Shown here: piece after piece, positions 1 through 7,845 of the stretch
Numbering within the stretch: the stretch's first letter is position 1
Layout of the letters: each line of letters opens with the position of its first letter
NCBI GenBank assembly: GCA_035507915.1
Contig: DATJNS010000302.1
Location: 1-32,874, forward strand
Direction of reading: 5' to 3'
DNA length: 32,874 nt
From: JACQAI01 sp035507915
GTDB lineage: Bacteria; Pseudomonadota; Alphaproteobacteria; Elsterales; Elsteraceae
Notes under the pieces: model-generated
The model's database searches: none
Seen by the model: only the letters and a program-made list of their open reading frames with translations
Told to the model about the DNA's origin: nothing
Position numbers and translations under genes: made by a program

Positions 1-406
1 CGACACCGGGCGCGCCGCGCTCAGCCTGCTGGTCAACGGCACCTTCGCGCGCTGCCGCAACATCAAATGGCTGTTCTCGCACGCCGGCGGGCCGCTGCCG
101 GCGCTCGCCGGACGCATCGCCAACGTGGTGCGCGCGCGCCCCGACGCCGCAGAGATCGCGCCCGACGGCGTCGACCGCGAGCTGCAGCGGCTCTATTACG
201 ACACCGCCAACGCGGCCTTTGCGCCGGCCATGGCGGCTCTAATGGCGCTGGTCGAGACCTCGCAGATCGTGTTCGGCAGCGACTATCCCTATTTCACGGT
301 CGGCGAGAACGTGGCCGCGCTCGCGGCCATTCGGCTCAGCGAGACCGAGCGCTGGGCGATCGAGCGTGACAACGCGCTGCGTCTCCTGCCGCGGTTGGGG
401 CGGTGA
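1..406 (+). CDS. Amidohydrolase family 2 protein, C-terminal part
   Basis: The reading frame is open from base 2 to the TGA at 404-406, so this is the last ~134 residues of a gene that starts before the window. It looks like the end of a metal-dependent amidohydrolase of the PF04909 TIM-barrel type (decarboxylases and hydrolases of aromatic or lactone acids). A FSHAGG segment fits the second metal-binding histidine strand, and FGSDYPYF carries the Asp expected near the barrel end. The C-terminal stretch ending in RDNALRLLPRL is the usual helix in which an Asn-Ala pair precedes the end of the protein. The next gene starts about 10 bases downstream, so the two are probably co-transcribed. The substrate cannot be read from this fragment; a second member of the same family lies at 29343-30242. 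Confidence 0.8.
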   Translation, partial: DTGRAALSLLVNGTFARCRNIKWLFSHAGGPLPALAGRIANVVRARPDAAEIAPDGVDRELQRLYYDTANAAFAPAMAALMALVETSQIVFGSDYPYFTVGENVAALAAIRLSETERWAIERDNALRLLPRLGR

Positions 407-416
407 GCCCGACGTC

Positions 417-2099
417 GTGACCGACGCGCCCGACACGGTGTTGCTCGCACGCGCGCTCGACGCGCAGCGCGCCGGCCGGTCGGACGAAGCTGTCGCGCTG
501 TGCCGGCAGGTGCTGGCGAGCGACGCACGGCACGCGCACGCCTCGCTGTTGCTCGGCCTGATTCTCGGGCGCACGGACCCGGACGCCGGCGCGCCGCTGC
601 TGGCGACTTATCTGGACGCGTTTCCCGACGACCCGGTTGCCGCCTGCAATCTCGGCATGCTGCGCGACCGGCAGGGTCGGCCGGAGGCCGCGCTCGCGTT
701 GTTCGACCGTGCGCTCGTGCACAAGCCCGATCTGGCAGCCGCGCAGCACGGTCGTGGCCTGGCGCTGCATCGCCTCGGGCGCCTCGACGCCGCTGCGTCG
801 GCTTTCGAGCGCGCGCTCGCGCTCGGTGCCATCGACGCCGTGACGCGCAACAATTTCGGCGACTTGCGGCGATCGCAGGGCCGGCTCGACGCCGCGCTCG
901 CCGAGTTCGACGCCGCGCTCGCGGCCGATCCGCGCCTCGCCATGGCGCACGTCAACCGCGGTATCGTGCTCGCCAAGCTCGGCCGGCCAACCGATGCGAT
1001 CGCGAGTTTCCGGCGCGCGCTGGCGCTCGAGCTCGACCTGGTCGCCGCGCATCTCGAGCTCGCCGAGGCGCTCGAGGCCGTTCGCCTACCCGACGAAGCG
1101 CGCCGACATCGCACGATCGCCTATCGACGGCAGCCCGTCATCGTCGAGGCGTGCACGGGCGCCGCGCCCGAGGCAACCGTGCTCGCGCTGTGCAGCGCCG
1201 ACCGACGCGACGTGTCGACCCGCTTCCTGTTCGACGTGCGGCGTTTCGCCAAGGTGCACCTCTTTCTCGTGCGTCCTGAGGATGGCGGACCGCATCCCGC
1301 TGCGGCGCTCGACGACCTGCCGCGCATCGATCTCGTGTTCAACACGATCGCGGACGCCGATCTCGGCGCGCCGTATTTCGCCGAGGTCGCGACGCTCGCG
1401 GCGCGTCTGCGGCGGCCGCTGCTCAACCCGCCCGACCGTGTGCCGGCGACTCGGCGCGATCGGCTTGCCGCCACGCTCGCCGGCATCCCGGGTTTGCTCG
1501 TGCCGACGACGCGGCGCCTCGATCGCGCGGCGCTCGACGCGCTGGTGCTGGACCGCCCGCTGCTCGTGCGCCCCGCCGGCGCCCACGGCGGCGAGGCGCT
1601 CGATCGCGTCAACGATGCCGCGAGCCTCGCCGCCTATCGCCTCAAGACGCCGGCCGAGGATTTCTACGTCACCGATTTCTGCGATTTCCGCAGCCCTGAC
1701 GGCTGGTATCGCAAGTACCGCCTGATCTTCGTCGATCGCACGCCCTATCCGTACCATCTGGCGATCGGCGAGCACTGGAAGCTGCACTACTGGCGCATCG
1801 AGAAGGACGTCGCGCCGTGGATGAAGCACGAGGAGGAGGCTTTTCTCGCCGATTGGCAGAGCGTCTTCGCCGGCTCCCTGGCCGACGCGGCGCGCGCCGT
1901 CGGGGCACGGCTCGACCTCGACTACGGCGGCATGGATTGCGGCGTTTTGCCCGACGGCCGCATCGTCGTGTTCGAGGCCAACGCCAACATGCTCGTGCAC
2001 TTGAACGATTCGCCCGAGGCCTTCCCCTACAAGCCGCGCTACGTGCCGCGCATCTTCGACGCCATGGCGGACCTGGTGCGCCGCCGGATCGGCGGCTGA
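417..2099 (+). CDS. TPR-repeat protein with C-terminal ATP-grasp-like domain
   Basis: This 560-residue protein starts at a GTG 10 bases after the preceding stop; an in-frame ATG at 366 would overlap that gene and adds a low-complexity stretch, so GTG is preferred. Residues ~5-250 are tetratricopeptide repeats with the usual alternation of Ala, Gly, Leu and Pro-Asp turns (for example ALALFDRALVHKPDLAAA and IASFRRALALELDLVAAH). Residues ~260-560 form a second domain. It ends in DLDYGGMDCGVLPDG, then VVFEANANMLVH, a pattern like the metal- and ATP-binding end of ATP-grasp ligases (D...E.N.N). A YRKYRLIFVDRTPYPYHLAI segment lies before it. The fusion implies an ATP-dependent ligase whose substrate or partner is held by the TPR array. 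No signal peptide or membrane span is seen. The ATP-grasp assignment is by motif only; the product is unknown. Confidence 0.75.
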   Translation: MTDAPDTVLLARALDAQRAGRSDEAVALCRQVLASDARHAHASLLLGLILGRTDPDAGAPLLATYLDAFPDDPVAACNLGMLRDRQGRPEAALALFDRALVHKPDLAAAQHGRGLALHRLGRLDAAASAFERALALGAIDAVTRNNFGDLRRSQGRLDAALAEFDAALAADPRLAMAHVNRGIVLAKLGRPTDAIASFRRALALELDLVAAHLELAEALEAVRLPDEARRHRTIAYRRQPVIVEACTGAAPEATVLALCSADRRDVSTRFLFDVRRFAKVHLFLVRPEDGGPHPAAALDDLPRIDLVFNTIADADLGAPYFAEVATLAARLRRPLLNPPDRVPATRRDRLAATLAGIPGLLVPTTRRLDRAALDALVLDRPLLVRPAGAHGGEALDRVNDAASLAAYRLKTPAEDFYVTDFCDFRSPDGWYRKYRLIFVDRTPYPYHLAIGEHWKLHYWRIEKDVAPWMKHEEEAFLADWQSVFAGSLADAARAVGARLDLDYGGMDCGVLPDGRIVVFEANANMLVHLNDSPEAFPYKPRYVPRIFDAMADLVRRRIGG

Positions 2100-2150
2100 C
2101 GGCGCCGCTTGTCTCGTGCTAAGGGGAGGCGCGGCAGCCGGAGGCCTTGC

Positions 2151-4211
2151 ATGAAGAGCGGTTGGGTCGACAGCGACGCGGCGCGTGCGGTCGACGAGTA
2201 CGGCAAGCGCGGCGTCGGCCGCGACCTCGCGCTGCGCGTCTACACGTCGCGGCTGCTCGGGCGCGACCCGGCTCTGGTGCTGCATGGCGGTGGCAACACC
2301 TCGGTCAAAATCACGCTCCGGGATTTTCTCGGCGACGACGTCGAGGTCTTGTGCGTCAAGGGCAGCGGTTGGGACATGGCGACCATCGAGCCGGCCGGGT
2401 TGCCGGCCGTCCGCCTCGAGCCGCTCCGGCGTCTGCGCGCGCGCGACGCGCTGAGCGACGAGGACATGGTGAGCTTTCAGCGCGCCAACCTGCTCGATCC
2501 GGCGGCGCCCAACCCGTCGGTCGAGACCCTGCTGCACGCGTTCCTGCCGCACAAGTTCATCGACAACACGCATTCGACGGCGGTGCTGAGCCTGTCCGAC
2601 CAGGCGAATGGCACCGAGCTGTGCGCCGAGATCTACGGCGACCGCATGGGGCTGGTACCCTACATCATGCCCGGATTCCCGCTCGCCAAGAAGGTCGCGG
2701 AGGTCTACGAGGCGGCGCCGGACATTGAGGGCGTGATCCTCGGCAAGCACGGCATCTTCACCTTCGCCGAGGACGCGCGCGGCGCGTACGAGCGCATGAT
2801 CGAGATGGTGTCGCGCGCCGAGGCGCGGCTGGCGCGCGACCGCAAGCGCGTGTTCGCAGCGGTCCAGCTGCCCAATCGCGTCGCGGCGGCGCACGACGTG
2901 GCGCCGATCCTGCGCGGCGCCTGCAGCATCAAGGACGCGAAGGTCGAGGGCGCCTGGCACCGTTTCGTGCTGACCCACCGCGCCGGCGACGCGGTGATGA
3001 GCTACGTCAACGGGCGGGAGCTCGCGCGCTACAGCCAGGAAGGCGTCGTCACGCCCGATCATACGATCCGGACCAAGAACTATCCGCTCCTCGTGCCGGC
3101 GCCCGATGCGGCGCATCTCGAGGCGTTTGCCGCGCAGTCGCGCGAGGCGGTCGGCCGCTTCGTTGCCGCCTATCAGGACTATTTCGCGCGCAACAATGCC
3201 GGTCGCAATCCGCCGAAGCGCGCGCTCGATCCGATGCCGCGCGTGATTCTCGTGCCCGGCGTCGGGTTGTTTGGGCTCGGGCGTACGCTCAAGGACGCCA
3301 AGGTCGCGGCCGACATCGCCGAGAACGCGATCCACACGATCACGGACGCCGAGGCGATCGGACGCTTCGAGTCGATCTCGGAGGCCGACCAGTTCGAGAT
3401 GGAGTACTGGTCGCTCGAGCAGGCCAAGCTCGGCAAGTCGGCCGACAAGCCGCTGGCCGGTCAGGTCGCCGCGATCACGGGGGCAGGCGGCGCGATCGGC
3501 TCGGCGATCGCGCGACGCTTTGCCGCCGAGGGCGCCGAGGTGGCGTTGCTCGATCTCGACGCCGCCGCCGCGGGCGCGGCGGCCAAGGCGATCGGCGGCA
3601 GCGCGCTCGGGCTCGGCTGCGATGTGACGGCGTCCGATTCGGTGCGCGCGGCATTCGAGCGCGTTTGCGGCACCTTCGGCGGGCTCGACATCGTGGTGTC
3701 GAACGCCGGCGCGGCATGGCAGGGCAGGATCGGCGAGGTCGACGACGCGACCCTGCGCAAGAGCTTCGAGTTGAATTTCTTCGCCCACCAGACGGTGGCG
3801 CAGGCGGCGGTGCGCGTGCTGCTCGCCCAGGGCACCGGCGGCGCGTTGCTGTTCAACGTCTCCAAGCAGGCGGTCAACCCGGGGCCGAGCTTCGGACCCT
3901 ACGGTCTGCCCAAGGCCGCGACCCTGCTGCTGGTGCGCCAATACGCGCTCGACTACGGGCGCGACGGCATACGAGCCAACGCGGTCAACGCCGACCGCAT
4001 CCGCAGCGGCTTGCTGACCGCCGAGATGATCGCGCAGCGCTCGGCCGCGCGCGGCGTCAGCGAGCACGACTATATGGCCGGCAATCTGCTGAGCCGCGAA
4101 GTCACCGCCGACGACGTCGCGCAGGCCTTCTTCCACCACGCCGTCGCGCTCAAGACGACGGGCGACGTGACGACCGTCGACGGCGGCAACATTGCCGCCG
4201 CGCTGCGGTAA
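2151..4211 (+). CDS. Bifunctional class II aldolase / short-chain dehydrogenase (rhamnulose-phosphate aldolase/dehydrogenase-like)
   Basis: This is a 686-residue fusion. The ATG at 2151 follows GGAG at 2140-2143 with 7 bases between; an upstream ATG at 2109 has no better signal. Residues ~20-400 are a class II aldolase/adducin domain with HGGGNTS (45-51), the phosphate/substrate-binding loop, and FIDNTHS with H141 as a likely zinc ligand; GKHGIF further on supplies another histidine. Residues ~435-686 are an NAD(P)-binding SDR domain with TGAGGAIG, SNAGA and the catalytic pair Y584...K588 in YGLPK. The length matches proteins annotated as bifunctional aldolase/short-chain dehydrogenase, of which the rhamnulose-1-phosphate aldolase/lactaldehyde dehydrogenase type is the best known. 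The expected chemistry is retro-aldol cleavage of a sugar phosphate or deoxy-sugar acid, followed by or coupled to oxidation of a hydroxy group. No other rhamnose genes are present, so the sugar is uncertain. Confidence 0.88.
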   Translation: MKSGWVDSDAARAVDEYGKRGVGRDLALRVYTSRLLGRDPALVLHGGGNTSVKITLRDFLGDDVEVLCVKGSGWDMATIEPAGLPAVRLEPLRRLRARDALSDEDMVSFQRANLLDPAAPNPSVETLLHAFLPHKFIDNTHSTAVLSLSDQANGTELCAEIYGDRMGLVPYIMPGFPLAKKVAEVYEAAPDIEGVILGKHGIFTFAEDARGAYERMIEMVSRAEARLARDRKRVFAAVQLPNRVAAAHDVAPILRGACSIKDAKVEGAWHRFVLTHRAGDAVMSYVNGRELARYSQEGVVTPDHTIRTKNYPLLVPAPDAAHLEAFAAQSREAVGRFVAAYQDYFARNNAGRNPPKRALDPMPRVILVPGVGLFGLGRTLKDAKVAADIAENAIHTITDAEAIGRFESISEADQFEMEYWSLEQAKLGKSADKPLAGQVAAITGAGGAIGSAIARRFAAEGAEVALLDLDAAAAGAAAKAIGGSALGLGCDVTASDSVRAAFERVCGTFGGLDIVVSNAGAAWQGRIGEVDDATLRKSFELNFFAHQTVAQAAVRVLLAQGTGGALLFNVSKQAVNPGPSFGPYGLPKAATLLLVRQYALDYGRDGIRANAVNADRIRSGLLTAEMIAQRSAARGVSEHDYMAGNLLSREVTADDVAQAFFHHAVALKTTGDVTTVDGGNIAAALR

Positions 4212-4233
4212 CCGCGTCACCCCCCCATCCCAA

Positions 4234-4256
4234 CCTTCCCCCTCAAGGGGGGAAGG
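4234..4256. repeat. G/C-rich palindromic intergenic repeat, copy 1 (TCAA orientation)
   Basis: The left arm CCTTCCCCC (4234-4242) and right arm GGGGGGAAGG (4247-4256) flank a TCAA loop; the right arm has one extra G. It lies just after the aldolase/dehydrogenase stop. Together with the copy at 4297-4318 it makes an inverted pair separated by about 40 bases. Elements of this shape are common between genes in high-GC alphaproteobacteria and can act as transcript ends or mRNA-stabilising hairpins. There is no T-run, so a classical intrinsic terminator is not supported. Confidence 0.75.
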
Positions 4257-4296
4257 AGTCAGATTTGCCCAACGGCTCCAATTGCACATTGTGATC

Positions 4297-4318
4297 CCCT
4301 CCCCCTTGAGGGGGAGGG
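4297..4318. repeat. G/C-rich palindromic intergenic repeat, copy 2 (TTGA orientation)
   Basis: CCCTCCCCC (4297-4305), loop TTGA, then GGGGGAGGG (4310-4318): a perfect 9-bp stem. Its loop is the complement of the copy at 4234-4256, so the two face each other and the whole 4220-4331 stretch can also fold as one long imperfect hairpin. The right flank continues as a G-rich run whose AGGAGGG (4324-4330) is the ribosome-binding site of the cupin gene that starts at 4336. Confidence 0.75.
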
Positions 4319-4335
4319 CGGGGAGGAGGGTACCC

Positions 4336-4764
4336 ATGACATCGCGTATCATCATCGCAATCGCACTTATCCTGCTCGCAGTGCCGCGCGTCGCGGCGGC
4401 CGAGGACGTCACCTACTTCGACGCCAAGCAGGTGGCAGCGTCGTTCGCCAAGGCGACGACGTTGTTCCAGCACGACAACTACCGGATCGTCACCGGCCGG
4501 CGGGTCAGGCCGGGCGAGGTCGAGATCCACGCGCTCGACACCGACCTCATGTACGTCGTGTCGGGCAGCGCCACGCTCATCACCGGCGGCACGCCGATCG
4601 AGCCGCGCGACACCGCGCCCAACGAAGTGCGCGCCAAGGCGAGCCAGGGGGGCACGCCGCACCGGCTGTCGAAGGGGGACGTCATCATCATCCCGAAGGG
4701 CACGCCGCACTGGTTCGAGCACGTGTCGGGAACGTTCGACTATCTGACCATCAAGGTGCGGTGA
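4336..4764 (+). CDS. Secreted cupin-domain protein
   Basis: 142 residues starting at ATG 4336, placed 5 bases after AGGAGGG (4324-4330). The frame is open further upstream, but that part only translates the palindromic repeats. Residues 1-22 are a signal peptide (short basic start, IIIAIALILLAVP core, AAA before EDV), so the protein should act in the periplasm. The rest is a single cupin barrel: EIHALDTDLMYVVSGSATL carries the first metal-ligand motif in a reduced form, and GDVIIIPKGTPHWFEHV is the second cupin motif with its GTPHWF core. Such small exported cupins often bind a metal or small ligand, but the reaction is unknown. It stands convergent to the DUF1501 gene with 12 bases between stops. 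Confidence 0.85.
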   Translation: MTSRIIIAIALILLAVPRVAAAEDVTYFDAKQVAASFAKATTLFQHDNYRIVTGRRVRPGEVEIHALDTDLMYVVSGSATLITGGTPIEPRDTAPNEVRAKASQGGTPHRLSKGDVIIIPKGTPHWFEHVSGTFDYLTIKVR

Positions 4765-4776
4765 GCGGGCGCGGCC

Positions 4777-6045
4777 TCATGCCTGCACCAGGCCGAGCGG
4801 CGCCGGCGGCTTGAATTCCGGGAACACGGCAGCGGGTGCGGCGCCGAAGCGCTGGTGAACGATCTCGGACAGGACCGTGCGGTAATCGGTCGTGACGGCG
4901 AGATCGACGCCGTGATCGAGCACGTCGGAGGTCAAACCCGGCCACGCGCCGTACATCCGCCCGCCGTTGACGCCGCCGCCCAGCACGAGCATGACGGCGG
5001 CGTGGCCGTGGTCGGTGCCCTGGCTCAGATTGGCGCGCAGACGACGGCCGAACTCGGTCATCACGACCACGGTCACGCGATCGTGATAGCGCGCGATGTC
5101 GTTCCAGAACGCCGCCAGCGCAAGGCCGAGCTGCTTGGCCTGGTTGGCGAGGCGGCCCGGCTGGCCCTCGTGGGTGTCCCAGCCGCCCATGTCGACCGCG
5201 GCGAGGCTCATGCCGACCTCGAGCTTGAGGAGCTCGGCGACCACGCGCAGCCCGCGCGACGCGTCGGCATTGTCGTAGGCCGCCTGGTTCTCCGGCTGGT
5301 AGGGCGCCGGTTTGCCGTCGGGCCGGCGCGGCAGGCGTTGGTCGAGACCGCTCAAGGTCGTGACCGCGGTGCGCATGGCGCGCGCCACCGGATCGTCGCC
5401 GCCCCGATAGAGCGCCTCCAGCACGCTGCGCGTCGGGTCGCCGCCGTGGAGCCCGACGCCGCCGCCGAGGTCGGGCACGGCGAGCGCCGGACCGAAGCCG
5501 GCCAGGCATGCGTCGACCGATCCGCGCGTGCATGCCGCGCGCACCAGCCCCGGATGCGGCGGCAACGCGCCCACGAGCCGCGTCAACCAGCCGGTCGGCG
5601 TGTGCGGGATGTCGCCCTCGCGGGCGACGCCGCGCTCGATCAGGTCCTGGGCGACGAAGTGGCTGCGCGTGCCGTCCGTGATGCCGGCGGCGTGGACGAC
5701 CGCCAGCGTCTTGGCGCGATAGAGCTCGGCGAGCGGCGCCAGCTCCGGATGCAGGCGGAAATCGAGGTGCGGGTCGAGCGCGTTGTCGAGCCGCAGACCC
5801 TGACCATCGCCGGAGTCGAGCACGCGCAGCGCGGGCGGCCGGTCGGCGACGTAGCTGCGGTCGGCGCTCGGCCCGACCAGCATCAGGCCGTCGGCGCCGC
5901 CGCGCAGGAACAGGACGACCAGGCAGCGGTCTTGCGGCGCCGTCGCCAACGCGACCCGGCCGAGGCCGGGCATCGCGGCAAGTGCACCGCCGGCGGCGAG
6001 CGATGCGAGCACGCTGCGACGAGAGACCGCGGGCGAAAACCGCAT
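4777..6045 (-). CDS. DUF1501 family exported protein (Tat signal)
   Basis: 422 residues. The start is the ATG at 6045, which begins MRFSPAVSRRSVLASLAAGG, a twin-arginine signal peptide (SRRSVL); the longer frame to 6237 lies inside the upstream gene and is rejected. The mature protein has the features of DUF1501, a family related to the alkaline phosphatase/sulfatase fold: CLVVLFLRGGADGLMLVGP near the N-terminus, DMGGWDTHEGQ in the middle and VVVMTEFGRRL with GTDHGHAAVMLVLGG toward the end, the latter carrying Asp/His pairs typical of metal sites. It follows the DUF1800 gene by 5 bases on the same strand, the pairing usually seen for these two families. The pair is thought to be exported and is widespread in environmental bacteria, with no settled function. 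Confidence 0.92.
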   Translation of the reverse strand: MRFSPAVSRRSVLASLAAGGALAAMPGLGRVALATAPQDRCLVVLFLRGGADGLMLVGPSADRSYVADRPPALRVLDSGDGQGLRLDNALDPHLDFRLHPELAPLAELYRAKTLAVVHAAGITDGTRSHFVAQDLIERGVAREGDIPHTPTGWLTRLVGALPPHPGLVRAACTRGSVDACLAGFGPALAVPDLGGGVGLHGGDPTRSVLEALYRGGDDPVARAMRTAVTTLSGLDQRLPRRPDGKPAPYQPENQAAYDNADASRGLRVVAELLKLEVGMSLAAVDMGGWDTHEGQPGRLANQAKQLGLALAAFWNDIARYHDRVTVVVMTEFGRRLRANLSQGTDHGHAAVMLVLGGGVNGGRMYGAWPGLTSDVLDHGVDLAVTTDYRTVLSEIVHQRFGAAPAAVFPEFKPPAPLGLVQA

Positions 6046-6050
6046 GGCGC

Positions 6051-7649
6051 TCACCGGTACTGGAACGGCGCCGCCAGCGCCGCGTAGGCGGGCAGCCGGC
6101 GCGCGATGATGCCGGCATCCTTGCCGGCGTAGCCGATCGGCGTGCCGGGCGTGAAGCCCAGACCGGTCGCGATCGCGCGCGCCGTGCGCGCGCGCTCTTC
6201 GGGCGTCAGGCGCCCGGGCATCAGGCGGTCGAGCCACTGCGCGGCCGCGAGATCGGCCGGCAGGTGCGGCGGCGTCCAGGCAGGATCGAAGCCGCCGGCG
6301 CCGAACGCGTTGTCCGCCAGCCCGAGCACCAGGGCGACGCGCTCGCGCAGCGCGTTGGTGCCGAGCCAGTGATTGTCGTCGTCCGGCAGGCCGTCGGGTG
6401 TCGGGTAGGTGAACAGATGCTGGCCCGAGGCATCGAGCGCGCCGAGCAGGTGCTCGGTCACCGTCACGTCCACCTCGGTCGCGCGTACGAAGCTCGCCAC
6501 CAGCTCGAGTGGCCGTTTGAGCCGCGGCCGCGCCGGTTGCAGGAACTCCGGCGACAGCACGATGGTGCGGATCACCTGGGCGATCTGGTCGGGCTGGTTG
6601 CGGGCCTTGGTCCAGGTCTCGACGGCGGCGCCGACCAGCTTCTCGGACGGCGCGTCACACGCCAGGCGACGGCACAGCTTGATGCAGAGATGACGCGCGG
6701 TCGCTGGATGCGCCGCGACCAGATCGAGCACCTTGCGGCCGTCGGCCATCGGCGGCTGGAACGGATCGAAGTCGGTCGCCAGCACGCGCTTCTGGTAACC
6801 GTCGTGCCAGCTCTCCTGATAGGTGAAGTGGCCGCTCTGCGGCAGCTTGCGGTCGCCGCCGAGTCCCTGGCCGTCCTCCACCGACCAGCCGGTGAACGCG
6901 CGCGCCGCCTCGTAGACGTCCTGGTCGATGTAGCCTTGCGGGCGGCCCTGCGCGGCGCCGGGCACGTCCTTCCAGCGGTTGTAGAGCGCGTTCAGGTAGG
7001 CGTCCCGCCCGAGGGTGTGGAGCTCGAACAGCTCGCGTCCATAGTTCTCGTTCGCGGCGCCGGCGCGCGACGAGCGGTTGTTGAGATAGACCAGCATGGC
7101 GGCGCTGGTCGCCACCGCCTCGAGCAGAACGCGGAAGTTGCCGGCCCACAGGCGGCGAATGACGTCGCGGTCGTAGCTCGGCAGCGCCGCGGCGATGCGC
7201 GGGTCGTTGCCGAACACGGTGAAGTGCGTATGCCAGAAATCGACCATCAGCTCGCGTACGCCCCACACCGACCAGATTGCGCGCGTGACCTGGGCGGCCG
7301 CGAGCTCGATGCGCGGTCGCCCGCGCTCCGGGCCGGGCGCCTTGTTGTCGACCGCGACGGTCCACAGCGCCTCGATCGGCCGATCGAGCGTGACGAGCCC
7401 GCGCGCTTCGTCGACACCCGGATGGTCGGGGCCGGCGGGATACTTGATGGGCAACCGCACCGCGGCGAGACGGCGTGCGCACTCGCCGTCGGCGCGGTCG
7501 TCGGGCTTCAGCTGCCAGTCGAGCCACGCCGCGAGGCCGCCGCGGCGCAGGCGATCCGCGCTTTCCGTCCCACCGGGTCCGCGCGCCCGCGCGCCGTAGC
7601 CGAGGCGGAGCGGCGCGATGATCTCGGGCGAAGCGGCGAGTGGCGGCAT
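6051..7649 (-). CDS. DUF1800 family protein
   Basis: 532 residues from ATG 7649 to the TGA at 6051. The protein matches DUF1800 in length and pattern: an N-terminal DRLRRGGLAAWLDWQL segment, the conserved WSVWGVRELMVDFWHTHFTVF block, NENYGRELFELHTLG and FTYQESWHDG, and a C-terminal end with LGFTPGTPIGY. No clear signal peptide is present in the predicted N-terminus, which is unusual because the partner at 4777-6045 carries a Tat signal; it may hitch-hike or be cytoplasmic. It is the first gene of a two-gene operon and is divergent from the TfdA-like gene at 7846, with 196 bases between them. The role of the DUF1800/DUF1501 pair is not established. Confidence 0.92.
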   Translation of the reverse strand: MPPLAASPEIIAPLRLGYGARARGPGGTESADRLRRGGLAAWLDWQLKPDDRADGECARRLAAVRLPIKYPAGPDHPGVDEARGLVTLDRPIEALWTVAVDNKAPGPERGRPRIELAAAQVTRAIWSVWGVRELMVDFWHTHFTVFGNDPRIAAALPSYDRDVIRRLWAGNFRVLLEAVATSAAMLVYLNNRSSRAGAANENYGRELFELHTLGRDAYLNALYNRWKDVPGAAQGRPQGYIDQDVYEAARAFTGWSVEDGQGLGGDRKLPQSGHFTYQESWHDGYQKRVLATDFDPFQPPMADGRKVLDLVAAHPATARHLCIKLCRRLACDAPSEKLVGAAVETWTKARNQPDQIAQVIRTIVLSPEFLQPARPRLKRPLELVASFVRATEVDVTVTEHLLGALDASGQHLFTYPTPDGLPDDDNHWLGTNALRERVALVLGLADNAFGAGGFDPAWTPPHLPADLAAAQWLDRLMPGRLTPEERARTARAIATGLGFTPGTPIGYAGKDAGIIARRLPAYAALAAPFQYR

Positions 7650-7845
7650 GAGTCCCGAGCCAGGTCAACAAACGGCGACGCGATCGAGACGTTATACGGA
7701 AGCAGATCGCCAAAGTGTTGCCGCCGGCAAATTAAGCTTTGCTCATGCGGCGTGACAGCCCTCTGGATTGCGTCATCTCGGCGCTGCTCGCAATGGCGGA
7801 AGGGTTGACCTAAAATCCTCGAAAATTGCGCCCGGGAGGTCGGCA
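7650..7845. other. Divergent intergenic region
   Basis: This 196-base spacer separates the DUF1800 gene (minus) from the TfdA-like gene (plus) and should hold both promoters. A short dyad TTGCC-GCC-GGCAA lies at 7718-7730. TATAAC, read on the minus strand (about 7690-7695), is a possible -10 for DUF1800 but has no convincing -35. TTGACC (7805-7810) and TAAAAT (7811-7816) are adjacent and cannot serve together as a -35/-10 pair. No tRNA or small gene is seen. Confidence 0.5.

Noticed and set aside
4192..4335. Upstream extension of the cupin gene
   Set aside because: The extra residues are only the translation of palindromic repeats and the true start has both a strong ribosome-binding site and a signal peptide.
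1086..4412. Very long open frame on the minus strand (1108 codons)
   Set aside because: It is antisense to three well-supported plus-strand genes, has Arg/Ala/Gly-rich composition without domains, and is a normal by-product of high GC codon use.
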